Assembly (NCBI RefSeq): GCF_008629675.1
Contig: NZ_VWOX01000012.1
Coordinates: 124,001-188,000 of the forward strand
Direction: 5' to 3'
DNA length: 64,000 nt
From: Roseiconus nitratireducens
Lineage (GTDB): Bacteria; Planctomycetota; Planctomycetia; Pirellulales; Pirellulaceae
The notes under the pieces are model-generated. The model searched no databases. It was not told the DNA's origin and saw only the letters and a list, made by a program, of their open reading frames with translations. Of this stretch, positions 25,627-33,913 are shown one piece after another; positions within the stretch are counted from its first letter, which is position 1; each line of letters opens with the position of its first letter. A program made the position numbers and the translations under genes.

Positions 25627-26970
25627 GTGTCCCGAAAAACCAAAGCTCAAGCGAATCAACTCGCGTTGGCGCGGGAACTGTTTGCGGCACTCGCAGAAAA
25701 GCTGGACAGTCGGATTTCGATCCGGTTGTGGGACGGATCGGTGGTTCCGCTCGGCCACGACCCACAACCAGGCGTGGAACTCTCCATCGCCGATCCGGGC
25801 GTGATCGGATCGCTGGTTCGTCGACCAACCCCTGACAACCTGATAGCCCATTACGCACAAGGCCACCTGGACTTTCATGGAACGGACCTCGTCTCGTTCA
25901 TGGAGCTGGCCCGGGTCAAGGGATCGCGGCGGCGATCACGCTCCATTTCCAAGTCCCTGATCGCCCGTGTCGCACTGGGGTTCGCCTTCGCGAAAAAAAC
26001 GGAAGCATCAAACGAGCTCCGGTTCGGAAGCGAGGACCGCCGACTCCCGAACAAGCCGGCCGACAATCGCGCCTTCATCCAGTTTCATTACGACGTCAGC
26101 AACGACTTTTACAAGTTGTTTCTCGACAACGAGATGGTCTACAGCTGCGCTTACTTCCGCGACTGGAACGAGAGCCTGGAGCAGGCCCAGCAAAACAAGC
26201 TGGACATGATTTGCCGCAAACTCCGGCTGCAACCCGGCGATCGTCTGTTGGACATCGGCTGTGGTTGGGGCGCTCTGCTGTGTCACGCGGCGGAACACTA
26301 CGGTGTGACGGCCCACGGCGTGACCCTCTCCGACGCGCAACTGGAGATCACCCGGAAAAAAATCGCCGAACGGGGTCTCAGCGGGCGCGTCACGGCCGAG
26401 CTTCGCGACTACATCGACCTCGGCGGCAAGTTTGACAAGGTCTCGTCGATCGGGATGGCCGAACACGTGGGCATCGACAACCTGCCGGCCTACATGAACA
26501 AGATTCGTTCGCTGCTGGTCCCCGGCGGCCTGTTTCTGAACCACGCCATCACTCGGCCCGCGAAGCGGACGCAAAAAGCGTTTCGACGCAATTCGGCCGA
26601 GCGCCGCTTGCTGACTAAGTACGTTTTTCCGGGCGGCGAACTGGACCACCAGGGGCACGTTTTGGATTGCATGGAGTCCACCGGATTCGAAGTGCATGAC
26701 GTCGAGGGCTGGCGTGACCACTATGGACTGACCTGCCGCCATTGGGCAGAGCGTCTGCAAGCCAATCGTGATCAGGCGATTGCGATGGTGGGCGAAGAAA
26801 AGTACCGGATGTGGATTCTGTATTTGGCCGGCGTCTGCATGGCGTTGACCGATGGCACCGCCAGAATCTTTCAAACCGTGGCCTCCAACCGCGTTGAAAA
26901 AGGACACTCCGGGATGCCGCCGACACGCGAACATCTGTACGCGGATCATGCGGCCCGGCGGGCTGCATGA
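25627..26970 (+). CDS. cfa: Cyclopropane-fatty-acyl-phospholipid synthase family methyltransferase
   Basis: This 447-residue protein uses S-adenosylmethionine to modify unsaturated phospholipid acyl chains. After an N-terminal lipid-binding-like region of about 140 residues comes IQFHYDVSNDFYKLFLDNEMVYSCAYF, a hallmark of CFA synthases. The SAM site LDIGCGWGALLCHAAEHYG and VTLSDAQLE follow, then the GMAEHVG and HAITRP motifs. The start is GTG 25627, preceded by GGAAA at a normal distance; the upstream open frame is repeat sequence. The next gene on the strand is an acyl ligase, also lipid-related, but about 500 bases away. Confidence 0.9.
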   Translation: MSRKTKAQANQLALARELFAALAEKLDSRISIRLWDGSVVPLGHDPQPGVELSIADPGVIGSLVRRPTPDNLIAHYAQGHLDFHGTDLVSFMELARVKGSRRRSRSISKSLIARVALGFAFAKKTEASNELRFGSEDRRLPNKPADNRAFIQFHYDVSNDFYKLFLDNEMVYSCAYFRDWNESLEQAQQNKLDMICRKLRLQPGDRLLDIGCGWGALLCHAAEHYGVTAHGVTLSDAQLEITRKKIAERGLSGRVTAELRDYIDLGGKFDKVSSIGMAEHVGIDNLPAYMNKIRSLLVPGGLFLNHAITRPAKRTQKAFRRNSAERRLLTKYVFPGGELDHQGHVLDCMESTGFEVHDVEGWRDHYGLTCRHWAERLQANRDQAIAMVGEEKYRMWILYLAGVCMALTDGTARIFQTVASNRVEKGHSGMPPTREHLYADHAARRAA

Positions 26971-27464
26971 GAGAAGTCCCCCTGTGACCTGACCGTCGTG
27001 CATCAGGAATTCACCTGCACTCCGCGAGGATCAAAGGCGAGGCACGAACTCCAGTCGCGAAGTGACAACGGCCCCCTGCCGTCGGCGTAAGCCGCCCACA
27101 CCGCGGAGATTCCAGTCGCCAAGCGACGACAGCCCCCTGCCGTCGGCGTCAGCCGACGGACACGGCTGCCCCAAACCGCCACCAGCCGCGGAGCGGCGAC
27201 AGCAACACCGCCAGCGAGAACAGCGGCGATCCCTCTCTGTGTTCGAGCCTCCTTGCCAAGGAGCCTGAACTAGACGGGCACGACCTCCTCGCGGGAAGAT
27301 GAAGCAACTGGTGTCGATACCAGGGCCTCCAAGACGCGAAGTACTGCCGGGGATCAACGACCTGCGCCAAAGCGTTAAACTGAATCGGCCACCACCGATG
27401 CTGCGTTCGCAGGCGCTGCTCACCCCCGTCGACCAGATCTTCTTCCCTTTTCCGGAGCCTGTTC
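26971..27464. repeat. Non-coding spacer with two degenerate family A units
   Basis: Between about 27050 and 27205 there are two adjacent family A units. The first palindrome is decayed (CCGTCGGCGTAAGCCGCCC); the second is intact (CCGTCGGCGTCAGCCGACGG, 27140-27159), followed by AGCCGCGGAGCGGCGACAGC. The remaining bases to 27464 show no gene, and the promoter of the acyl ligase must lie in the last part. Confidence 0.68.
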
Positions 27465-28952
27465 ATGCCCACCTTGGTCGGATCCATCTTGCGTCACGGC
27501 CTGTTCCGACCACGCCAGACTGCGGTTGTGGATGATCGCGCCGAGTACAGTTATGGGAAGTTGTTGCTGGGAACATGGCACCTTGCCAGCCACATCGAGA
27601 AACATACCGACAATCCGCACGTCGGCATCATGCTGCCGCCCAGCGGAAGTTTTCCCATGACGCTGCTGGGCACCTGGTTGCTCAACCGGACCGCCGTCCC
27701 GCTGAACTACCTGCTGCGAAAAAACGAATTGCGGTATGTGATCGAAGACAGCGGCATCGACACCCTGTTCACCGTCGGCAAGCTTTTGGAGGTGGTGGGT
27801 ACCGAAGGCGTGATTCCCGATCACGTCAAAGTCGTTTGCGTCGACGAATTGGATTTCAAGGGCCTCCCGCGGCCACGTTTTCCCCGCGCCGTCGACGCCC
27901 AGGACGGCAGCGTGATCTTGTACACCTCGGGGACGAGCGGAAAACCCAAGGGGGTGATGTTGACCGAGGAAAACTTCTTGACCGAGATCAAGGCCATCGA
28001 CGATGCCGCCCACGGATTGGAAATCAAAACCTTCCTGGGAGTGCTTCCCCAGTTCCACAGTTTCGGCCTGACGGCACTGACCCTTTGGCCGCTCAGCCGG
28101 GGCAACAAGATCGTGTACTCGGCCCGCTTCGTGCCGCGAAAGCTCCACAAGCTGATCTGCCAGCACCGCCCCAACGTGTTCTTCGGTGTACCGGCAATGT
28201 TCAACGCCATGCTGTCGCTCAAACAAGCCGAGCCGGCCGATTTTGAAAGCCTGAAGTTTTCCGTCGCCGGGGGCGAACCCCTTCCTCGCTCGGTGACCGC
28301 CAGCTTGAAGGAGCGATTCCATCTGCAGGTTTACGAAGGCTACGGATTGACCGAAACCGCCCCGGTCACCAATTGCAACGTGCCGGGAAAAATCAAGGAG
28401 GGGACCGTTGGCAAAGCGCTGCTGGGCGTGCGGAACGTCATCGTCGATGACGAAGGCAATCAACTGGGCCCCGACCAAGACGGCGAAATCTTGATCGTTG
28501 GCAAGAACATCATGAAAGGCTATTACAAGCTGGACCAGCAAACGCACGACGTGATCACGCAGATCAACCTGGACGGAAAGCCCGTGCGGGCTTTCAAAAC
28601 CGGCGACATCGGCCACCTGGACCGAGACGGTTTCCTGAGCATCACCGGTCGCAAGAAGGAAATGCTGATCGTGTCCGGCGAGAATGTGTTTCCGCGTGAA
28701 ATCGAAGAGGTGTTGGACCAACACGAATCGGTCAAAGCCTCCGCGATCATCGGTATCAAGAGCGAGCTGCGGGGCGAACTTCCGTTGGCATTTGTGGAGT
28801 TGAACGACGGGTACGAACTGGACGAGCAAGCACTCAAGACGTTCTTGCGCGAACACCTCGCACCGTTCAAGGTCCCCAAGGAAATTCGTGCCATCGAAGA
28901 ACTCCCACGCAACCCGACGGGAAAGATCATGCGACGGGAGCTCAAAGCCTGA
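27465..28952 (+). CDS. AMP-forming acyl-CoA / acyl-ACP synthetase
   Basis: This 495-residue member of the ANL superfamily activates a carboxylic acid, most likely a fatty acid, via an acyl-adenylate. Motifs present are the P-loop VILYTSGTSGKPKGV (about residue 150), YEGYGLTETAP, and the hinge region KTGDIGHLDRDGFLSITGRKKEMLIVSGENVFP. The catalytic Lys lies in NPTGKIMRREL at the C-terminus. It lacks an acyltransferase domain such as that of Aas. Whether it charges CoA or ACP cannot be told. It may work with the preceding CFA synthase in lipid remodelling, though a repeat-filled gap of about 490 bases separates them. Confidence 0.9.
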   Translation: MPTLVGSILRHGLFRPRQTAVVDDRAEYSYGKLLLGTWHLASHIEKHTDNPHVGIMLPPSGSFPMTLLGTWLLNRTAVPLNYLLRKNELRYVIEDSGIDTLFTVGKLLEVVGTEGVIPDHVKVVCVDELDFKGLPRPRFPRAVDAQDGSVILYTSGTSGKPKGVMLTEENFLTEIKAIDDAAHGLEIKTFLGVLPQFHSFGLTALTLWPLSRGNKIVYSARFVPRKLHKLICQHRPNVFFGVPAMFNAMLSLKQAEPADFESLKFSVAGGEPLPRSVTASLKERFHLQVYEGYGLTETAPVTNCNVPGKIKEGTVGKALLGVRNVIVDDEGNQLGPDQDGEILIVGKNIMKGYYKLDQQTHDVITQINLDGKPVRAFKTGDIGHLDRDGFLSITGRKKEMLIVSGENVFPREIEEVLDQHESVKASAIIGIKSELRGELPLAFVELNDGYELDEQALKTFLREHLAPFKVPKEIRAIEELPRNPTGKIMRRELKA

Positions 28953-29383
28953 CGCGTCAAGCGACGTCAGCAGCACCGCGTCAGCGCATCGACCGGCATC
29001 TCCAAATGGATCGGAGTGACCTCCAGCCGCGAAGCGGCGACAGCCCCCTGCCGTCGGCGTGAGCCGACGGAACCAGCCATCTCAAACATCCCAGCCGCGA
29101 AGCGGCGACGGCAACCTTGCGTCGGCGCGTCGACCGTTAAATCCAAATGAATCGGCGAGACCTCCAGCCGCGAAGCGGCGATAGCCCCCTGCCGTCGGCG
29201 TAAGCCGACGGAACCGGCGTCTCAAACATCCCAGCCGCGAAGCGGCGACAGCAACATCGCCTCAACGAGAAGATTGGCACCCCTCCCCTCGCCGGCGGTT
29301 CGCTTTCACGTTTGACCCAAGGACGCCGGCATGCACAGCATGCCCTACACGCCTCCTCTGCGAACGCCCCTCCGATCGCGGCA
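28953..29383. repeat. Tandem duplication of a 141-base segment containing family A palindromes
   Basis: Two consecutive copies with a period of about 141 bases span roughly 28970-29255. Each copy contains TCGACC (28989 and 29130), a TCCAAATG run, CCAGCCGCGAAGCGGCGA (29023 and 29164), an intact palindrome (CCGTCGGCGTGAGCCGACGG or its GTAA-loop version) and a second CCAGCCGCGAAGCGGCGA (29091 and 29231). The two flanking genes converge. No coding signal is seen, and no obvious terminator with a T-run. Confidence 0.75.
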
Positions 29384-30553
29384 TCACTCCATCAGAACTT
29401 GTCCCTGCGATTGATTTCGGTACTCGCTGGGCGTCACTCCGACGGCGCGCTTAAAGGCGGCGGTCATGTATTCCGGATACTCGTAACCGGTCCGTTTGGC
29501 GATGTCGGTCACACGATAGTTGGTATCGCTCAACAGTTGCTTGATTCGTTGCAGGCGGATCCGACTGAGCTCTTCGTGAGGGGTGTGTCCGAGGACTTTC
29601 GTGAACCGATGCTCCAACGCGCGTCGCGAGATGGAACTTTCGCGCAGCACATCGGCAACGCGGATATTCTCGAAAGCGTGTCGTCGGATGTAGATCAATG
29701 CCTTGGCGACATCTGGATCTTCGATCGCGATCGTATCGGTCGAGGCGCGCAGTTCGATACCGCGCGGCTGCGTCACCAGGGGCTTGTTGGCATCCACTGG
29801 TTCACCGTTCATCATCCGCTCCAGAAGCTCCGCCGCTTCGAACCCGGTTGAAAAGGTATTCGGGATGACGCTGGACAATTGCGGTTGGCACAGGTTGCAG
29901 ATCAGCGAATCGTTATCCACTCCCAAGACCGCGACCTTTTCGGGGACTTCGATGCTGGCGGTACGACAGACGTCCAGCAGCAGTTGCCCCTGGTAATCGT
30001 TGCAGCCCATGATCGCGACCGGTTTGGGAAGCTGTTTCAACCAGCGACTCAGTGAGGATCGCACCTTGTCCCATTGGTACTCCGCGTCGTAACGGTGAGT
30101 GGTCTGGTATTCGAAATATCGACACCCCGCCTCCTCGGCGAACTGCCGGAACCAGTCCCTGCGGGAATTCGACCAGGCGAATCCGGGATCGCCGCAGAAG
30201 CTCAGATTGACGAAGCCGCGGTCCAGAAAATGTTCGACCGCCAGACGGCTGATCGCGCGGTCCTCGGTATCGGCCCAGGGGATTCCGGGCAACAGCCTGG
30301 CCGCACTCAGATCGACGATCGGCAGCCGCAGCTCCTGAAGCTGCAACCCGATCTGGTCGGTTTCAATCCGGGCAATGATGCCGTCGCCCCGCCAGTCCTT
30401 CAACCAACCCGGCGGTGACGCGCCGCGTTCCTGCTCATTGAGCTGAATCGACCAATCTCCCCGCGTCTGGGCGAATCGGCAGATGCCTTCGAGCAGCCCG
30501 CGGCAATACCCGTTGGAGGTTTCGATCAGCAAAGCAACGGAGCGACGTGTCAT
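29384..30553 (-). CDS. XylR-like transcription regulator (sugar-binding plus AraC-type HTH)
   Basis: This 389-residue protein has the same layout and nearly the same length as E. coli XylR (392). An N-terminal type I periplasmic-binding-like sensor (RSVALLIETSNGYCRGLLEGICRFA, and PVAIMGCNDYQGQLLLDVCR in the middle) is followed by a C-terminal AraC helix-turn-helix pair. The HTH includes ISRRALEHRFTKVLGHTPHEELSRIRLQRIKQLLSDT and AKRTGYEYPEYMTAAFKRAVGVTPSEYR. Such proteins are common in planctomycetes and sense sugars. No xylose or other sugar genes adjoin it here, so its target is unknown. Start ATG 30553; the longer frame upstream is not supported. Confidence 0.9.
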   Translation of the reverse strand: MTRRSVALLIETSNGYCRGLLEGICRFAQTRGDWSIQLNEQERGASPPGWLKDWRGDGIIARIETDQIGLQLQELRLPIVDLSAARLLPGIPWADTEDRAISRLAVEHFLDRGFVNLSFCGDPGFAWSNSRRDWFRQFAEEAGCRYFEYQTTHRYDAEYQWDKVRSSLSRWLKQLPKPVAIMGCNDYQGQLLLDVCRTASIEVPEKVAVLGVDNDSLICNLCQPQLSSVIPNTFSTGFEAAELLERMMNGEPVDANKPLVTQPRGIELRASTDTIAIEDPDVAKALIYIRRHAFENIRVADVLRESSISRRALEHRFTKVLGHTPHEELSRIRLQRIKQLLSDTNYRVTDIAKRTGYEYPEYMTAAFKRAVGVTPSEYRNQSQGQVLME

Positions 30554-30783
30554 CACAGTCCACCTGGCAGGGCCACGTAAAATTCCTATGCCCAGAATCA
30601 GTGTACACCATCGACGGCCCACCACGTAGCCCGCCGATGCACCTTACTACCTCATTGCCAAATTCAAATCGCCGATGCAACGGCGGTCCTTATTCGGCAA
30701 CGCTTGACGGCATTCCGACACGTAAAATATCCACAAACGCAGATAACCCGAAAGAAGCTTGGTGGGAGCCCGACGGGCGGAAT

Positions 30784-33021
30784 TCACTTACGGCTGATCA
30801 GGGTGCCGCCCTTCCACCAAGAACCCCGGATTGGATGCTCAGGCGGATCCGGTCCAGTTTCTCCGAAATCGCTCACAATGCGGCAATTGGGAAGTGACAT
30901 TGCCAACGAGGAAACCTGTTGGCGAGAGACTCCCGAAGAGCGGATCGTGAGCCTCCGCAAATTCACCAACCTGGAAAGCGTCTCCAACCGCTGGCTGGAA
31001 AGTTGAATCTCATCGATCTCGAGAAACTGCACGTTCTGTGCGAGCAGTTCGAATGACTCGTCAGCGACTTCCGCGCCCGTGAGCACAAGTTCCTTGAGCG
31101 ACGGGCTATGGACGATCGGCAACAGGTTCTTTGCCGTGATTTGACAGAAGCTCAAATCGAGACTCTTCAGCGAAGTCATTTTTGCGATCACGTTGATGCC
31201 CCCCTCATCGATTTCCAACCAGCGATTCGTTTCCGCCTGCCGACGGCTCCCCAATCCAAAATGAATCAGCCCCCCGAGGCTGGGAAGGTCGGCCAAGTCG
31301 TCTCCTGAGACGGGAACATCAAACAGCCGCAGCCCCCACAGGTTCGGCAACGAGTGCAGCAAGACCTTCAGCTGAAAGGGTGAGAACGTCGGTTCGCGGT
31401 TGGACTGGAGATGCAGAATATCGATATTCGATAACTTCCCGGTCTCCGAAAGATGCTCGGGTGTCAGCGCATCGAAATGGAAGTAGGCCATCGACACGTG
31501 GTCCCGGTGCTGATGCAGCCAAGCGATCTCCTTCGCCAAGATTGGCTGTCCTTCCCAACGCGCCCCCCAAAGCAAGAATCGCCCCGGGGGCACTCCGTCG
31601 ACGTTGTAGTAGTAGACGCCATCGGCTTGCCCGGTAATCTTTCCCCCGCGAGAAAGAATCCACTGGGCAGTTTCGCCCATGGAAGAGCCACTTGGGACGC
31701 TCGGCACCGGTGGTTCGGCCGCGGCTTCGATCGGGCGCTCTGGGGCATTCGAGAGCAGATCGCCTGACGTCTCCGAAATGACCGCCGATGCTCCGGTTGC
31801 TACGCGTCCGTCGTCAGCGGCAGATTCATCGTTACCGCCCCCACGGAAACTTCGCATGATGAGGAAACAGAAGGTTCCAGTAAGCAAGACGAGCAGGAAT
31901 CGGGGGATGGGTTGCGTCAGCAGTCTGCGTTTCGGCTTGGGCATTTCTCGAATCGACGGCTCGGTGAATTGCTCCTCGTCCACCCGATCCAGGTCCAGCA
32001 ATAGCTCTTCCATACTCTGGTATCGCTCGTCGGCCGCTTTTGCCACCATCTTTTGGTAAACATGTTCCAGGGCGGACGAACATTGGGAGTTGGCGTGTCG
32101 CAATTCCGGAACGGGAGCCTCGCGGTGAGCCAGCAACTTGGAGACAAGCGAATCTGCCTGGTACATCGGCCGCCCGCACAGCAGGAACCAGAGGGTCGCC
32201 CCGAGCGAATACACATCCGAACGCACGTCGGCCCGTTTCGAGTCCGCCGCCTGTTCGGGCGCCATGAAGTCAACGGTGCCCAGCGTCTGACTTGTTTCCG
32301 TCAACCCCGGCTCGAGTCCCTGCAAAGCTTCAATTCTCGCCAACCCCATGTCGGCGACCTTCACGGTTCCGTCGGAGCTCATCAACAGATTGGACGGTTT
32401 GATGTCACGGTGCACCAACCCGTGCTGGTGCAGTTCCTTCAGGCCCAGAGCGGCTTGTCGCACGATCTCGATTGCTTTGGCCGGTCGCAGAGGTCCATCT
32501 TCCTTACACACGGTCGCCAGGTTGCGCCCTTCAATGAGTTCCATCACAAGGAAGAACTGTCCGTCGGACACCCCTCCGTCGTACGCCGTGACCACGTTGC
32601 GATGAATCACCCGAGCGGCGGCTTCGATTTCGCGTGTGAATCTCGCAACCGCCTCCGGGGAGACACTTGCCGTTCTTGGTAGAACCTTGAGAGCGACGGT
32701 CCGCTTGAGATGCAAATGTTTGGCCACATAGACCTCCCCCATCCCACCCCGCCCGACCGGACGAACGATTTGATAGGAGGAAATCTTTGTCCCGGCCTTG
32801 AGCGGGAATCCGGGCGGAGCCGAAGCAGGCGCCCGCTCGGGTTCCAAAACCGTCGCTGGCTGCGATTCGGCGTCCGCCTCTGCGATGCTTCCAATCTGGG
32901 TCCACGCACTGGCACACAAGGAGCAATTCTCAACGTGAGCAATCAACTCCTGCTGCGAGTCGCCCGCAAGGCTCCCTGACGCCAGAAGACTCAAGTCGTC
33001 GGTGCGTGGGCACTCACTCAT
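30784..33021 (-). CDS. Ser/Thr protein kinase with anti-sigma-like zinc motif and leucine-rich repeats
   Basis: This 745-residue protein combines four parts. Residues 1-45 hold an H-x3-C-x2-C motif (HVENCSLC, His29, Cys33, Cys36) like that of zinc-binding anti-sigma factors. A Hanks-type kinase domain (about 80-345) has VGRGGMGEVYVAK, ALKVL, HRDIKPSN and ADMGLA in place of DFG-LA. A single membrane helix (FLLVLLTGTFCFLIM) lies near residue 375. The C-terminal 270 residues hold irregular leucine-rich repeats (MTSLKSLDLSFCQITAKNLLPI), probably outside. It is divergent from an ECF sigma factor/FecR pair, so it may control that sigma factor by binding or phosphorylation; this is inference. Confidence 0.87.
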   Translation of the reverse strand: MSECPRTDDLSLLASGSLAGDSQQELIAHVENCSLCASAWTQIGSIAEADAESQPATVLEPERAPASAPPGFPLKAGTKISSYQIVRPVGRGGMGEVYVAKHLHLKRTVALKVLPRTASVSPEAVARFTREIEAAARVIHRNVVTAYDGGVSDGQFFLVMELIEGRNLATVCKEDGPLRPAKAIEIVRQAALGLKELHQHGLVHRDIKPSNLLMSSDGTVKVADMGLARIEALQGLEPGLTETSQTLGTVDFMAPEQAADSKRADVRSDVYSLGATLWFLLCGRPMYQADSLVSKLLAHREAPVPELRHANSQCSSALEHVYQKMVAKAADERYQSMEELLLDLDRVDEEQFTEPSIREMPKPKRRLLTQPIPRFLLVLLTGTFCFLIMRSFRGGGNDESAADDGRVATGASAVISETSGDLLSNAPERPIEAAAEPPVPSVPSGSSMGETAQWILSRGGKITGQADGVYYYNVDGVPPGRFLLWGARWEGQPILAKEIAWLHQHRDHVSMAYFHFDALTPEHLSETGKLSNIDILHLQSNREPTFSPFQLKVLLHSLPNLWGLRLFDVPVSGDDLADLPSLGGLIHFGLGSRRQAETNRWLEIDEGGINVIAKMTSLKSLDLSFCQITAKNLLPIVHSPSLKELVLTGAEVADESFELLAQNVQFLEIDEIQLSSQRLETLSRLVNLRRLTIRSSGVSRQQVSSLAMSLPNCRIVSDFGETGPDPPEHPIRGSWWKGGTLISRK

Positions 33022-33349
33022 GCTTCAGCCTTGATTTCCACGTGGAGGGTTTGAAGGCACGCAGAATTCTGCGGGTTGCCGGCTCATCGTGCAAGCGAAA
33101 TTGGACCACAATTCAGCGATGGTTTCACGAAAACGTGCGATCTCGGATCCGACCTCGATGGGCACACAGTTTTCCTCAGATCCCACGCCAATCGCCTCGG
33201 GCTTCAAAACGTTTGCGGTCCCACACCGCTCCCTAGAAGCGGCTCGCCCGAAGAAATCGCTTCCTGTGCGCCGGCACATTCGAGAAAAATCTTCGAGATT
33301 GTTGTCCTCCAATGCCGGATTGCTGACAGTTCGTTGTTAGGAAACCTCG
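33022..33349. promoter_or_regulatory. Divergent region between the zinc-motif kinase and the ECF sigma factor
   Basis: This 328-base gap should hold promoters for both directions, including any promoter recognised by the ECF factor itself. A GGAAAC lies near 33340, close to the sigma-factor start, but I could not place a convincing -35/-10 pair. A minus-strand open frame at 33025-33312 (95 codons, ending three bases before the kinase ATG) exists. It has little protein character, and I do not call it as a gene. Confidence 0.4.
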
Positions 33350-33913
33350 TTGGGAGAAGTCTGTTTGACAAGAAGAAAGGCGGAATTTGTATTCGAGATA
33401 TTGGCACGCGAGAACTCGCGGATGCTGTTAGCGTTTTTGCGCACGATCGTCGATGATCCTGCGACCATCGACGACCTGTACCAGGAAACGATGCTCGTTG
33501 CCTGGCGGCGGCTTGAGGAAGTGGATCTTTCGAAGCCGTTTGGTCCATGGTTGAGAGGAGTTGCCGGAAAACTGGTCCTCGCTCATTACCGAAAGCAAAA
33601 AGCACTCCCCAGTTTCTGGAGTGAAGAAGTACTGGCTCATATCGAAGGGCAGTTTCGGGCGATTTCGATCCGGGCTGGCGATACTTGGGAAGAAAAAATC
33701 ATAGCGCTTCATGAATGCGTTGAAGCACTTTCGACAGCTCATCGGCAGGCGATTCGCGGTCGCTATTTTCGAGGGCTGAGCGTTGAAGAGCTAGCAGATC
33801 TGCTCGAGACATCGGTCGACGCTTGCAAAAAGCGTTTGGTTCGAGCACGAAAGTTGCTTGCCGAATGCTTAACAAGAAAAAAGGTGTTTTCAGCCTCGGG
33901 GGATTTCCAATGA
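33350..33913 (+). CDS. ECF-type RNA polymerase sigma factor
   Basis: This 187-residue sigma factor has region 2 (RMLLAFLRTIVDDPATIDDLYQETMLVAWRRLEEVD) and region 4 (LSTAHRQAIRGRYFRGLSVEELADLLETSVDACKKRLVRARKLL), without regions 1 and 3. This is the form used for signal-responsive promoters. The start is TTG; 33350 and 33365 are both preceded by purine-rich ribosome sites, so the N-terminus is uncertain by five residues. Its last codons overlap the FecR-like gene by ATGA. The nearby zinc-motif kinase and the FecR-like protein are candidate regulators of its activity. Confidence 0.9.
   Translation: MGEVCLTRRKAEFVFEILARENSRMLLAFLRTIVDDPATIDDLYQETMLVAWRRLEEVDLSKPFGPWLRGVAGKLVLAHYRKQKALPSFWSEEVLAHIEGQFRAISIRAGDTWEEKIIALHECVEALSTAHRQAIRGRYFRGLSVEELADLLETSVDACKKRLVRARKLLAECLTRKKVFSASGDFQ

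Noticed and set aside
27420..28976. Minus-strand open frame of 518 codons opposite the acyl ligase
   Set aside because: It is antisense to a gene with all ANL motifs; composition is His/Asp/Gln-rich as expected of a shadow frame.
21955..29255. Repeats considered as a CRISPR array
   Set aside because: Copies are irregularly spaced over kilobases, palindromic and variable, with genes between; no constant-length spacers or cas genes.
33025..33312. Minus-strand 95-codon frame ending three bases before the kinase start
   Set aside because: Position is suggestive, but the product has little protein character and no ribosome site I could support.
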